From Acrocarpospora catenulata (GTDB lineage Bacteria > Actinomycetota > Actinomycetes > Streptosporangiales > Streptosporangiaceae), in NCBI RefSeq assembly GCF_018476525.1, contig NZ_JAHCST010000005.1, positions 62,001-126,000 of the forward strand: a DNA stretch of 64,000 nt, in the 5' to 3' direction. Shown here one piece after another: positions 39,615-48,885 of the stretch. The position numbers and the translations under genes are program-made. A model generated the notes under the pieces. The model was not told the DNA's origin. It did no database searches and was given only the letters and a program-made list of their open reading frames with translations. How positions within the stretch are numbered: the stretch's first letter is position 1; each line of letters opens with the position of its first letter.

Positions 39615-40236
39615 TGAGCGAGGCCGCCATCGCCTTGTTCACCGCGTCGATCCGGGACACCGCGCCGAGCTTGGCGAACACGTTCCGCAGGTGACGCTTG
39701 ATGGTCGCCTCGGTCAGCGTCAGCCGGGTGGCGATCTGGTGGTTGCTGAGCGCGTCGGCGGCCAGCTCCAGGATCTCCCGCTCCCGGTCGGTCAGGGTCG
39801 CGGCGGTCGGCGACTGCTCCAGCTTGGCCAGCGACTCGCGGGACACCGACAACACCACCCGGTCGGTCTCGTTGTGCACGCTGCGCACCGCCGCGACCAG
39901 CTCCTGCCAGTGCACGCTCTTCAGCAGGTAACCCCTGATCCCCTTGGCCAGCAGTTGGCGCAACAGCTGCGGGCCGTCGTACATGCTGAGGATGAGGATC
40001 TGACTGCGCGGTGAGGCCGAGCGCATCCGGGTCACCGTGTCGGTGACCTCCTCCCCGGGCATCTCCACGTCCAGCAGGACGATGTCGGGGCGCTCCCGCG
40101 CGACCACCGCCACGGCGGCGTAGGAGTCACCCGCCTCCCCGACGACATGCAGGTCCTCCTGCGATTCCAGGATCTCGCGCAGCCCTTCGCGGAAGAGCGC
40201 GTGATCGTCAACGATCACGATGTTGATTTCACCCAT
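39514..40236 (-). CDS. NarL/LuxR-family response regulator
   Basis: 240 aa; ATG at 40236 with AAGG eight bases upstream. Receiver domain 1-125 with D10/D11, phospho-acceptor D56 in IVLLDVEMPG and K106 in GYLLKSV. The C-terminal LuxR helix-turn-helix is at about 147-205 (LTDREREILELAADALSNHQ, then RLTLTEATIKRHLRNVF). It is encoded 20 bases after the histidine kinase and should be its partner. A proline/glycine-rich tail of about 30 residues lies antisense to the end of the aldo-keto reductase gene. It likely regulates genes of this cluster. Confidence 0.93.
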   Translation of the reverse strand: MGEINIVIVDDHALFREGLREILESQEDLHVVGEAGDSYAAVAVVARERPDIVLLDVEMPGEEVTDTVTRMRSASPRSQILILSMYDGPQLLRQLLAKGIRGYLLKSVHWQELVAAVRSVHNETDRVVLSVSRESLAKLEQSPTAATLTDREREILELAADALSNHQIATRLTLTEATIKRHLRNVFAKLGAVSRIDAVNKAMAASLITPHRDLMAGRRPAPPRGFPEGRPRPGGAGGRG

Positions 40237-40256
40237 GTCCTGGCCTTCGGAGTGAC

Positions 40257-41330
40257 TCAGAGCGGTATGAGCAGTTCGACGCGGGTGCCGCCGCCGCCGG
40301 GGCTGCTGTTCACGGCGACCGAGCCGCCGACGGCCCGGGCCCGTTCCTGCATGGATCGCAGGCCCACCCCGCCGCCGTGGACCGGCCGGCGGGTGGTGTC
40401 GAAGCCGGTGCCGTCGTCGTCGACGGAGGCGCGTAGTTCGTGCGGGGCGATGTCCACCCGGATGAGGACGATCGACGGCGCGCCGTGGCCGAGCGCGTTC
40501 CTGGCGGCCTCCCTCAGGATGAGGAAGGTCTCGTCGAGCACGTGGGGGGTGGCCCACATCTCGTTGCCGTTGACCTTGGCGCTGACCACCGCGTCCTCGG
40601 TGGAGGTGCTTTCGAGGTAACCGAGCAGCGCCTTCTCCAGGCTGTTCAGCGGGTCGGGCGGATGCAACTCGGAGGTGACGGCCCGCAGGTTGTGCATGGT
40701 CTCCAGGGTGGCCTGCATCGCGACCTGAACCTTGGCCAGCGCGGCCACCGGCTCACTGTCGCGGTACAGCTCGAACAGCTCCAGATGCCGCTGGGTGACG
40801 CTCACCCAGTGGCCGATCCGGTCGTGCAGCTCCCGGGCGATGCGCCGCCGCTCCTCCTGCTGGGCCTCGCGGACCCGGTTGAGCAGAAAACTTGAGTAGC
40901 CGGTCGCGGCCTCCCTGACCCGGGCGTTGATGCTCTGCTCCAGGCTCAGCACCGCCAGCGCGAACACCCGCCGGCCCTCCTCGTCTCCGGGGAGGTGCTG
41001 TTCCAGGGTGCGTACGACGGCCTGGAACCAGGCGGACGCGGCCCGCAGGGACTGCTCGGGATGCACGCCGGTCTCGGCGCGGGTGGCGCCGATCTCGTGG
41101 GCCAGCCGCGAGTGGTGACGGTCGAGGCGCAGTTCTCCGCCATGCAACGCCTCGCCCATGTCGTCAAGGATCTGCCCGGCGTTGGCCAGGGCCTGAGCGA
41201 GTGCCGTCCGGTCCCGGCTCAACGGATTGTCGGACTGCTCCAAAGCGCGTGCGTAAGCGTTCAGTATCTCCGCGCGATGGTGGTCGATGTAGCGCCGAGG
41301 GGTGTCCTCCGCCAACGAACCCTCCAACAT
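40257..41330 (-). CDS. Cytoplasmic NarL-type sensor histidine kinase
   Basis: 357 aa. No transmembrane helix or signal peptide is seen, so the signal is probably intracellular. The N-terminal 150 residues form an unrecognised helical sensor. A HisKA_3 dimerisation region follows with H169 in ERRRIARELHDRIGHW, then HATPase_c with REAARNALGHG (N box) and DDDGTGFD (G box). It lies 34 bases after UbiA and 20 before the response regulator, suggesting one operon. No clear ribosome site precedes the ATG, so the start is uncertain. Confidence 0.9.
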   Translation of the reverse strand: MLEGSLAEDTPRRYIDHHRAEILNAYARALEQSDNPLSRDRTALAQALANAGQILDDMGEALHGGELRLDRHHSRLAHEIGATRAETGVHPEQSLRAASAWFQAVVRTLEQHLPGDEEGRRVFALAVLSLEQSINARVREAATGYSSFLLNRVREAQQEERRRIARELHDRIGHWVSVTQRHLELFELYRDSEPVAALAKVQVAMQATLETMHNLRAVTSELHPPDPLNSLEKALLGYLESTSTEDAVVSAKVNGNEMWATPHVLDETFLILREAARNALGHGAPSIVLIRVDIAPHELRASVDDDGTGFDTTRRPVHGGGVGLRSMQERARAVGGSVAVNSSPGGGGTRVELLIPL

Positions 41331-41364
41331 GGAGGCGGCCGATTGGCTCCATCCTGGACCAGAC

Positions 41365-42300
41365 CTATGAAATCGGCAATATGTTTTCCGCTGTTTCGGG
41401 CAACAACGCCGCGATATGCACCGCGTATTGCGTAACCATGAACAGACGGTAAGGGCGGCGTTGCCGAACGCGATTTCCGCGGGCCGCCGCGCTAAGGCAG
41501 AGAATGGCTATTCCGGTGGCCCCGGCCAGCATTGTCCCGGCGGACCGCAGTAATGGCGTGTCGAACGTGACCGAAACCGCGCAGAAGGTCAGCGCGAGCC
41601 CGAGCGCCGCGCCGGAGAGCACCCACCGCGCCCGCCGCTCGCCGAGGGCCGCGATCGCCGAACTGCGCCCGGCCGCCGCATCCCCGGCGATGTCCGGCAG
41701 ATCCTTGGCCAGCGTGCCCACCACCGCCATCCACAACGACCCGGCCACCGCCAGCATCGGCAGCACGGCGATGTCCTGCACCGGCACGTTCGGCGCGGTG
41801 AACCCGGCGCAGTACGACAACAGCCCGCCGGACATCCCGACGACGGCCGTGGTGCTGGAGCGCCGCTTGAGGTAGAACGGCGGCCCCGAGTAGGCGAACC
41901 CGAGCACCAGCAGCGCGGCGACCAGATGGGGTGTCAGGCCGCCCAGCACGAGCGAGCCCAGCAACGCCGCCACGGCCGCGGCCAGCGACACCGTCAGCGC
42001 CGCCGCCGGCGCCAGGTCGCCCCGCGCGATCGGCCGCCGCGACCCGTTGACCTGGTCTTCGCGCAGGTCCATCGCCCCGTTGAACAGGTAGACCGCGAAG
42101 ACCGCCAGTTCCCAGACCACGGCGGTGGCGCAGACCCGCGTCACGTCCCAGCCGGCCACCCGGGTCTCCAGCGCCGCACCCGTCGCGAAACGCATCAGGA
42201 AAATAACGAGAACGGATGGACGTGCCTCGGTCACGCACATTCCGAGGGTGCGGCCGAAGCCGCCGCGGAGCGGTTGCGAGAGAAGTCTGATGGTCGCCAT
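41365..42300 (-). CDS. UbiA-family membrane prenyltransferase (contains a TTA codon)
   Basis: 311 aa from the ATG at 42300; a GTG at 42318 would add six residues, and neither has a strong ribosome site. Multi-pass integral membrane protein. The first prenyl-diphosphate motif is N-G-A-M-D-L-R-E-D (74-82), a variant of NDxxDxxxD; the second is KDLPDIAGD. UbiA enzymes attach prenyl chains to aromatic or other small acceptors at the membrane. A TTA codon (41551-41553) marks it as a probable bldA target. It could prenylate an aromatic residue of the product, such as Hpg, or a quinone. The linkage with a two-component system is unexplained. Confidence 0.88.
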   Translation of the reverse strand: MATIRLLSQPLRGGFGRTLGMCVTEARPSVLVIFLMRFATGAALETRVAGWDVTRVCATAVVWELAVFAVYLFNGAMDLREDQVNGSRRPIARGDLAPAAALTVSLAAAVAALLGSLVLGGLTPHLVAALLVLGFAYSGPPFYLKRRSSTTAVVGMSGGLLSYCAGFTAPNVPVQDIAVLPMLAVAGSLWMAVVGTLAKDLPDIAGDAAAGRSSAIAALGERRARWVLSGAALGLALTFCAVSVTFDTPLLRSAGTMLAGATGIAILCLSAAARGNRVRQRRPYRLFMVTQYAVHIAALLPETAENILPIS

Positions 42301-42477
42301 GCCGGGGAGTATGCGCACTCTTTACGCAGGTCGTTAAGTGTGCTGCGCAGGAGGTGGTAGCCGGCGTACTCCTTTCGATACTCCACCGGTTCCTCCGGTC
42401 CACTTTCATTGCCCGCGCCCGGGCCCGGCAATAGCGTCCAGGCGTCGAGCACGTCTCGGACCGAGAAAGGAATTGCC

Positions 42478-44091
42478 GTGGACACCACGCGATACACACC
42501 TTTTCCCGCGGTCGGGCTGCCGGGGCGCCGCTGGCCGGACCGCGCCATCCAGGCAGCGCCACGCTGGCTCTCCACCGACCTGCGGGACGGCAACCAGTCC
42601 CTGGTCAACCCGATGGACCCCGCACGCAAACTCGTCATGTTCGACCTGCTGGTCCGCATGGGCTACAAGGAGATCGAAGTCGGCTTCCCGGTAGCCAGCC
42701 AGGACGACCACGACTTCGTGCGCATGCTCGTCGAACGTGACCTCATCCCCGACGACGTGCGCATCACGGTCATGACCCCGGCGCGCGACGAGCTGCTCCG
42801 GCGCACCCTGGAGAGCGTTCGGGGCGCCGCCCGCGCCACCGTGCACCTCTACAACGCCACCGCGCCGTTCTTCCGCGACGTCGTCTTCGGGATGACCCGG
42901 GACGAGTGCCGCGACCTCGCGGTGCAGGGCACCCGCCTGATGCTGAAGTACGCGGAAAGGTCGCTCGAGGGCTGCGATCTCTCCTTCCAGTACTCACCCG
43001 AGCTGTTCAACGAGACCGAACTCGACTTCGCGCTGGAGGTGTGCGAGTCGGTCATGGACGTGTGGGAGCCGGGGCCCGCCCGCGAGATCATCCTCAACTT
43101 CCCGACCACGGTCGAGCGATCGACCCCGAACCTGTTCGCCGACCAGATCGAGTGGCTGGACCGCAACCTGACCCGGCGCGAGCACGTGTGCCTGTCGATC
43201 CACCCGCACAACGACCGCGGCACCGGCGTGGCCACGGCCGAACTGGCGCTGCTGGCGGGGGCACAGCGGGTGGAGGGCTGCCTGTTCGGCAACGGGGAGC
43301 GGGCCGGCAACCTCGACCTGGTCACCCTCGGCATGAACATGTACAGCCAGGGCGTCGACCCCGGGATCGACTTCTCCGACATCACCGCCATCCGGCAGGT
43401 CGTCGAGCACTGCAACGAACTGCCCGTGCACCCCCGGCATCCGTACGCGGGGGACCTGGTCTACACCGCCTTCTCCGGGGCTCACCAGGACGCCATCCGC
43501 AAGGGCTTCCACGCGCGGGCACGCGCCGCCGAGCAGGCCGGCGCGGACCCGCGTGAGCTGCCGTGGACCATTCCGTACCTGCCGATCGACCCGCAGGACA
43601 TCGGCCGCACCTACGAGGAGATCGTGCGCATCACCAGCCAGTCCGGCAAGGGCGGCGTCGCCTACCTGATGAGCTCCTGCCACGGCATCGACCTGCCGGA
43701 GGCCATGCGCGCCGACTTCGCCCGCGTCGTCCAGGCCGCCACCGATGCCGCCGGCGGCGAACTCCCGGCCGAGGACCTGGGCCGGCTGTTCGAACGCGAA
43801 TACCTGGCCAGGGTCGCCCCGCTGGGCCCGCTCGTGCCGGTCACCCTCTACCTCCAGGGGGCCAGGCTCGACGCCCGGACCGGCGACGACGTGCACACTC
43901 TGGGCGGCAGCCTGGCGGCGCTCAACATCGACGTCCGCATGATCCACCGGGCCGGGGTGGCCGGCTCCGACCGGGTGATGGCCTACGCCGAGTGCGTGGT
44001 CGGCGGGCGTCCCGTCTGGGGTGCGGGCCGCGACCGCGACGTCATCGGCGCTTCCTGCGCGGCCGTGCGCTCCGCGCTGGCCCGGGCCTGA
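42478..44091 (+). CDS. leuA: 2-Isopropylmalate synthase (LeuA-type keto-acid chain elongation)
   Basis: 537 aa from the GTG at 42478 (AAAGGA seven bases upstream). DRE-TIM catalytic start STDLRDGNQSLVNPMDP, metal motif HPHNDRGTGVATAE, and GCLFGNGERAGNLDL. A C-terminal LeuA regulatory domain is present (LYLQGARLD to the end). It condenses acetyl-CoA with an alpha-keto acid. As a primary enzyme it makes leucine; inside this locus it may lengthen a keto acid for a homo-amino acid residue, with one of the two BCATs. It precedes the LAL regulator by nine bases and is likely co-transcribed with it. Confidence 0.9.
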   Translation: MDTTRYTPFPAVGLPGRRWPDRAIQAAPRWLSTDLRDGNQSLVNPMDPARKLVMFDLLVRMGYKEIEVGFPVASQDDHDFVRMLVERDLIPDDVRITVMTPARDELLRRTLESVRGAARATVHLYNATAPFFRDVVFGMTRDECRDLAVQGTRLMLKYAERSLEGCDLSFQYSPELFNETELDFALEVCESVMDVWEPGPAREIILNFPTTVERSTPNLFADQIEWLDRNLTRREHVCLSIHPHNDRGTGVATAELALLAGAQRVEGCLFGNGERAGNLDLVTLGMNMYSQGVDPGIDFSDITAIRQVVEHCNELPVHPRHPYAGDLVYTAFSGAHQDAIRKGFHARARAAEQAGADPRELPWTIPYLPIDPQDIGRTYEEIVRITSQSGKGGVAYLMSSCHGIDLPEAMRADFARVVQAATDAAGGELPAEDLGRLFEREYLARVAPLGPLVPVTLYLQGARLDARTGDDVHTLGGSLAALNIDVRMIHRAGVAGSDRVMAYAECVVGGRPVWGAGRDRDVIGASCAAVRSALARA

Positions 44092-44100
44092 GGGGCGGTC

Positions 44101-46779
44101 ATGGAACTCGCCGAACGCGACGAAGCCGTCGCACAGCTGCGCGGCCTGCTCGACGACGCCGTCCACGGGGAAGGCAGGATCGCCCTGGTCGGGGGAGCGA
44201 TCGGCGTCGGCAAGAGCGCCCTCCTCGACGACCTGGTCGACCTGGCCTTCGAGCGTGGCGCGCTGGCCCTGCACGCGGTCTGCTCCAGCGCCGAGACCGA
44301 GCTGCCGCTGGCCGTGCTGGGCCAGTTGCTGCACAACGCCCCGCTCGTGGTCGCCGACCGCGAGCGCATGCTGAGCCTGCTCGACGAGGGCGTGCGCGAG
44401 ACCGGCGACCGGGTCGACTCGCATGTGGCCCATGCGCTCTGCGCCATGCTGCTCGAACTGGCGGAACGTTGCCCGCTGCTGATCGTGGTGGACGACGTGC
44501 AGTTCGCCGACCAGGCGTCGTTGTTGTGCCTGTCCTACCTGGCGCGGCGGGTGCGGTTCCGGCACGTGCTGGCCGCGTTCAGCCACGCCGACGTGGCCTG
44601 GCACCCGCCGGCGCTCTTCCAGGCCGACCTGCTCCGCCAGCCGCACTGCCGGCACCTGCGGCTCGGCCCGCTCTCCCCGGCGGGCGTCGCCCGGCTGGCC
44701 GAGCAGGTCGCGAGCCCGGCGGAGGCCGCCCGGCTGCACCACGCCACCGGCGGCAGCCCCCTGCTGGTGACGGCCCTGCTCGCGGATCCCCCCGGCGGCG
44801 GCGAGAACTACGGCAGGGCCGTGCTCTCCTGCCTCGGCCGGGCCGAGCCGTGGCTGCCGCGGGTCGCCCGCGCGCTCGCCGTACTGGGGCAGGCCGGCGA
44901 CGTCCGCCCCGGCGAGGTGAGCAAACTGACCGGCCTCGGCACCGACGCCGTCGAGTACGGCCTGCGCTCCCTGGCCGAAATGGGTGTGCTCGACGAGGCC
45001 GGCCGGTTCCGCCACCGCGCGGCGCCGGCCGCCATCCTCACCGACATGGACCAGGACGACCGGGCGGCCCTGCACCGCAGCGCCGCCGAGCTGGCCTTCC
45101 GTGGTGGCGCCGCGGCCGAGGCGGTCGCCGGGCACCTGGTGGCCGCCAGCGACGGCGGCGGCCCCTGGGCCGTACCCGCCCTGGAGGAGGCCGCCAGGAC
45201 GGCCCTGGACGAGGGCAGGGTCGCCGACGCCGTCACCTACCTCACCTTCGCCGACGGCGCCTGCGCCGACGAGCAACGCCGGGCGGAGATCAAAACCCTG
45301 CTGGTCCGGGCCGAATGGCGCATCAACCCCGGCGCGCCCACCCTCTACCTGGCCGAACTGGCGGACGCGCTGCGCTCCGGCTGCCTGGCCGACGCCGACG
45401 CCGTCGTGCTGGCCAAGGCGCTCATGTGGCACGGCAGGTTCGACGACGCCGCCGACGTGCTCACCCACGTCGGCCCCGCGACCGGCATGGACGCCCGCGC
45501 CGTCGCCGAGGTGCGGGCCACCCGCGCCTGGCTGCGCTGCACCTACCCCCTGATGACCGGGCACCTGCCGGACGCGCCCGCCGACGGCCGGGTCATCACC
45601 TCCGCCCGCAGCATCCAGCGGCTGCAGGCCGCCGCCGGGCTCGCCACCGTGCTCACCGGCGAGCCAGGGGCCGAGGTCGTGCCCGACCTGGAACGCGTCC
45701 TGCGCGGGGCCCGGCTGGACGACATGTCCATGGACGCGGTCGAGTGCGCGCTGCTGGCCATGACCTTCGGCGGGCGGCTGGACCTGGCCGCGCCCTGGTG
45801 CGACGCGTACATCGAGGAGGCTGTCGCCCGCCGCGCGCCCAGCCGGCAGGCGCGGCTGGCCGCCATCCGGGCCGAGATCAGCCTGCGCCAGGGCGACCTG
45901 ATGGCCGCCGACCGCTACGGGGAACTCGCCCTTCACCTGGTGCCCGCCACGAGCTGGGGCGTCGCGCTCGGCGGGCCGCTGTCCGTCCGGCTGCGGGCCC
46001 TGACCGCCATGGGCCGTCACGAGGAAGCCGCCGAGCTGGCGGTCCAGCCGGTGCCCGACCCGATGGCGAACACCCGTTACGGCCTGCAGTACCTGGACGC
46101 CCGCGGTCACTGCCATCTCGCGGCCGGTGATCCGCGTGCCGCCCTGCGTGACTTCAGCACCGTGGGTGAGCTGACCGCTTCGTGGGCGCTTGACCGCCCT
46201 GGCCTGGTCAGCTGGCGGCTGGGCGCGGCCGAGGCGCTGACGCGCACCGGGCGTTCCGCCCGGGCGCGCCAGCTCATCCAGGACCAGATCGGCCTTGCAG
46301 GTCCGCTGTTAACCCGCGAGTACGGCGCGGCCCTGCGCCTGCTCGCCGCCGCCGGAGAACCCCGCATCCGCCCCCAGCTGTTGCGCCAGGCCGCCGACCT
46401 GCTCCAGGAGGCCGGCGCCCGTTATGAACTGGCCTGCGCCCTGACCGACCTGTGCTCCGCCTACACCCGGGCCGGAGAAGCCCGCCGAGCCAGAACCGTC
46501 CGGAAACAGGCCCTCACCCTGGCCGAGGAGTGCGCGGCCGAACCCCTCGTCCGCGCGCTCTCCTCGGACGCAGAACCCGGCGGACGTCCCGAATCCTCCA
46601 CCCTCAGCAGCGCGGAACGCCGGGTCGCCGACCTGGCCGCGATCGGCTACAGCAACCGCGAAATCGCCGACAAACTCTTCATCACCGTCAGCACGGTCGA
46701 ACAACACCTGACCCGCATCTACCGCAAACTCAACATCAGCCGCCGCGACCTGCCCGTCGAACTGACCACCGCCCGCTGA
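44101..46779 (+). CDS. LAL-type (large ATP-binding LuxR) transcriptional activator with a TTA codon
   Basis: 892 aa. Walker A GGAIGVGKS at 31-39, Walker B VVDDVQFAD around 126-133, a long TPR-like helical middle, and a LuxR helix-turn-helix at about 833-890 (LSSAERRVADLAAIGYSNRE, then VSTVEQHLTRIYRKL). LAL proteins are typical pathway-specific activators of antibiotic clusters. Codon 737 is TTA (46309-46311), so its production should depend on the bldA leucyl-tRNA, tying the cluster to development. It is the last gene before a strong terminator, which fits the right boundary of the cluster. Confidence 0.93.
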   Translation: MELAERDEAVAQLRGLLDDAVHGEGRIALVGGAIGVGKSALLDDLVDLAFERGALALHAVCSSAETELPLAVLGQLLHNAPLVVADRERMLSLLDEGVRETGDRVDSHVAHALCAMLLELAERCPLLIVVDDVQFADQASLLCLSYLARRVRFRHVLAAFSHADVAWHPPALFQADLLRQPHCRHLRLGPLSPAGVARLAEQVASPAEAARLHHATGGSPLLVTALLADPPGGGENYGRAVLSCLGRAEPWLPRVARALAVLGQAGDVRPGEVSKLTGLGTDAVEYGLRSLAEMGVLDEAGRFRHRAAPAAILTDMDQDDRAALHRSAAELAFRGGAAAEAVAGHLVAASDGGGPWAVPALEEAARTALDEGRVADAVTYLTFADGACADEQRRAEIKTLLVRAEWRINPGAPTLYLAELADALRSGCLADADAVVLAKALMWHGRFDDAADVLTHVGPATGMDARAVAEVRATRAWLRCTYPLMTGHLPDAPADGRVITSARSIQRLQAAAGLATVLTGEPGAEVVPDLERVLRGARLDDMSMDAVECALLAMTFGGRLDLAAPWCDAYIEEAVARRAPSRQARLAAIRAEISLRQGDLMAADRYGELALHLVPATSWGVALGGPLSVRLRALTAMGRHEEAAELAVQPVPDPMANTRYGLQYLDARGHCHLAAGDPRAALRDFSTVGELTASWALDRPGLVSWRLGAAEALTRTGRSARARQLIQDQIGLAGPLLTREYGAALRLLAAAGEPRIRPQLLRQAADLLQEAGARYELACALTDLCSAYTRAGEARRARTVRKQALTLAEECAAEPLVRALSSDAEPGGRPESSTLSSAERRVADLAAIGYSNREIADKLFITVSTVEQHLTRIYRKLNISRRDLPVELTTAR

Positions 46780-46783
46780 CCCT

Positions 46784-46821
46784 CTCGACAAAGCCCCGGC
46801 TCCAGCCGGGGCTTTGTCGAG
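46784..46821. terminator. Strong bidirectional terminator at the cluster boundary
   Basis: Perfect 18-bp inverted repeat with a two-base loop: CTCGACAAAGCCCCGGCT (46784-46801) and its complement (46804-46821). It lies between the LAL stop and the stop of the convergent glucanase gene. Confidence 0.9.
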
Positions 46822-46833
46822 ACCGAGGGGATC

Positions 46834-48471
46834 TCAGGATTGGGTGACGAGCCGGAACGACTGCGCGCCGGTGCCGTTGCAGGTGTACTGCACCAACTGG
46901 ACGCTGTTGGCGGTGGACGCGCCTGGCACGTCGATGCACTTGCCGCTGTGCCGGGCCGTGAAGTGGTAGTAACCGCCGCCTTCGGAAACGGCCAGCCATT
47001 GCTGGTTGTTGCCGCCGCCATAGGCCCACAGGTGCAGCAACGCGTTGTCCGCGGTGGACACCCCGCTCACGTCCACCACCTGGGCGGGGTTGTTGCGGTT
47101 GTTGATCCGCACGTAGCCGCCGCTGGTGGGCTGGAGCTGGAACTGTTGCGCGTAGGAGTTGTTGCAGGTGTACTGCTGGATCGCCGTCCCGTTCGCGGTG
47201 CCGGAGGAGCGGGCGTCAAGGCACTTGCCGCTGGTCTTGTTGACCAGGCTGACCCATGAGGCCGGGGGATTGGGGTCGCCGGCGCCGAACGGGCTCAGGA
47301 TGATGCCGGCCGAGCGCGGGTCGCCGTCGTGCACCAGCGATTCGAAGGCGCCGACGTCGTCGAAGGCGAAGGCGTAGGCCTTCTTGTCGACCATGTTCGC
47401 GTGAATGATCTTCGCGTACTGGTTGGTTGGGTTGTTGAGGTAGAACTGGGACGCGTCCAGGCTGGGCTGGGTGTCGATGGTGCCGAGGGTGCCGCGGTTC
47501 AGGGCGGCGCACAGCGTGCGGGCGATCGGCCCGACGACCTGGTCGTTGGGCGCGTGCAGGTTGCCGTCGCAGCCCCAGACATGGGCGCTGGTCGGCTTGT
47601 TGAACGACGCGACCTGCTGTCCGGCGGAGTTGGTGAAGTTCATGACGTTGCCGCTGGTCCGGCCGAAGTACCTGATGGCGGGCTGGTCGGTGAACGGCAC
47701 CACGGTCAGTGTCCTGCCGGTGTAGGCGTTCCACGCCGAGGTGATGTAGCCGTCCAGGTAGGTGGGGCTGAACAGGCCGGCCTCGGCCGCCTTGCCCGGC
47801 GCGAGGACGCGCAGCACGGTGCCGTCGGAACGGGTGTAGGCGGTGTTCGCCCATCCTGCCTGCGCCCGGATCGAGTTGATCGTGGTTTGGCGCCCGTTGG
47901 AGACGACGTCGCCGGTGCGCTTGGTGGCGCCGGTGGCGCCGGTCACGGTGACGGCGTGCGGGACGGCGAACATGTCGACCTGGGAGCTGTTGAGCCAGAG
48001 CCCGGAGTCGTTGTAGGTGAACTCGCTCCAGTCGAACAGGATGTCGCGGTTCGGGTCGCCGCTCGCCCACGGCGCGGGTTGCACGAGTCCGTCGGGGGTC
48101 AGGAAGAACTTGAGTTTCTCGCCGAAGGAGAAGTACGCCCGGCCGGAAAAGCCACGCGGGAACCGGATGGTCGTGCTGGCACCGTTTCCGGGTCCGGCGA
48201 TGGACACGTCCGGGGCCGGTGACGGCGGAATCTGGCCGCCGGTCCAGGGGACGAAGGTGCCGGCCGCGTTGACGTAGCCGAGCCGGCCGGTGCTGAGGTT
48301 GACGCCGATCACGTACAGATAGACCGCGTCGGCGCGGCCTGTGCTGTTGGTTACGGTCACGGGCAGGAGAGCGGGTCCGATCGCCTGGGCGGGCGCAGGG
48401 GCGGCGAGCGCGATCGGAATGGCCATGGCGATCGCGGCCAGGGTGCCTAAGACCCTTCGCTTGGTAGGCAT
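46834..48471 (-). CDS. Secreted GH64 beta-1,3-glucanase with CBM13 (ricin-type) domain
   Basis: 545 aa. Signal peptide 1-29 (KRR, hydrophobic core, APAPAQA). GH64 domain about 35-395 with FDWSEFTYND, the probable acidic catalytic region, and AHVWGCDGNLHAPND. A CBM13 lectin domain from about 407 has repeated Q-x-W-type units (SGKCLDARS, QQYTCN, SGKCIDVPG, QSFRLV). GH64 enzymes release laminaripentaose-type products from beta-1,3-glucan of fungal walls. It is divergent from a GH81 gene with a matched operator, so both should be induced together. It is unrelated to the peptide cluster. Confidence 0.92.
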   Translation of the reverse strand: MPTKRRVLGTLAAIAMAIPIALAAPAPAQAIGPALLPVTVTNSTGRADAVYLYVIGVNLSTGRLGYVNAAGTFVPWTGGQIPPSPAPDVSIAGPGNGASTTIRFPRGFSGRAYFSFGEKLKFFLTPDGLVQPAPWASGDPNRDILFDWSEFTYNDSGLWLNSSQVDMFAVPHAVTVTGATGATKRTGDVVSNGRQTTINSIRAQAGWANTAYTRSDGTVLRVLAPGKAAEAGLFSPTYLDGYITSAWNAYTGRTLTVVPFTDQPAIRYFGRTSGNVMNFTNSAGQQVASFNKPTSAHVWGCDGNLHAPNDQVVGPIARTLCAALNRGTLGTIDTQPSLDASQFYLNNPTNQYAKIIHANMVDKKAYAFAFDDVGAFESLVHDGDPRSAGIILSPFGAGDPNPPASWVSLVNKTSGKCLDARSSGTANGTAIQQYTCNNSYAQQFQLQPTSGGYVRINNRNNPAQVVDVSGVSTADNALLHLWAYGGGNNQQWLAVSEGGGYYHFTARHSGKCIDVPGASTANSVQLVQYTCNGTGAQSFRLVTQS

Positions 48472-48585
48472 TTGCCAAAGTCCTCACATTCGTCGAGTGA
48501 GGCGGCTCAGGTAAGAGGAGCGGGACGGGTTCCCTCGCCGGGAAGAAGGTTCACGAGTACTCGTCTTGGAAGAGCCTCCAGTGTA

Positions 48586-48628
48586 GAGAGCGCTCTCGCA
48601 GGTTAGGCCGGGCTCCCTCGCTCGTCAA
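48586..48628 (-). promoter_or_regulatory. GH64 promoter with overlapping palindromic operator
   Basis: On the minus strand: TTGACG (48623-48628), 17 bases, TAACCT (48600-48605), then the perfect palindrome GAGAGCGCTCTC (48586-48597) over the expected transcript start. The palindrome is of the kind bound by LacI-family sugar regulators. Confidence 0.7.
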
Positions 48629-48835
48629 TGGACAAGGGCGACGGGCGCGCCTCGCGCGGTCCGCCGCGGGAGGACCGCCGTTCCCTCGCATCCGCCCACG
48701 CCGGTGCCACCCGCTGGTCGACGTCGCAGCCCGCACCCCGAGGGCGTGCGGCGCCGGGGCGGCTGTGGCGCCGCGACACCGGACCGCATTGACCTGCACC
48801 GGAGGGATTAACCTCCGGGCAATCACTGAGAAACA

Positions 48836-48885
48836 TTGACGAGAAGTATTCCGGGCGTTAGTTTGCGCGCTGAGAGAGCGCTCTC
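48836..48885 (+). promoter_or_regulatory. GH81 promoter with the same palindromic operator
   Basis: TTGACG (48836-48841), 17 bases, TAGTTT (48859-48864), then GAGAGCGCTCTC (48874-48885) just past the expected start. It mirrors the GH64 promoter. The rest of 48472-49021 holds no gene I can support. Confidence 0.7.

Noticed and set aside
42994-46116. A 1040-aa minus-strand frame across LeuA and the LAL gene
   Set aside because: Low-complexity Gly/His/Val-rich shadow frame; both opposite-strand genes have complete family motifs and ribosome sites.
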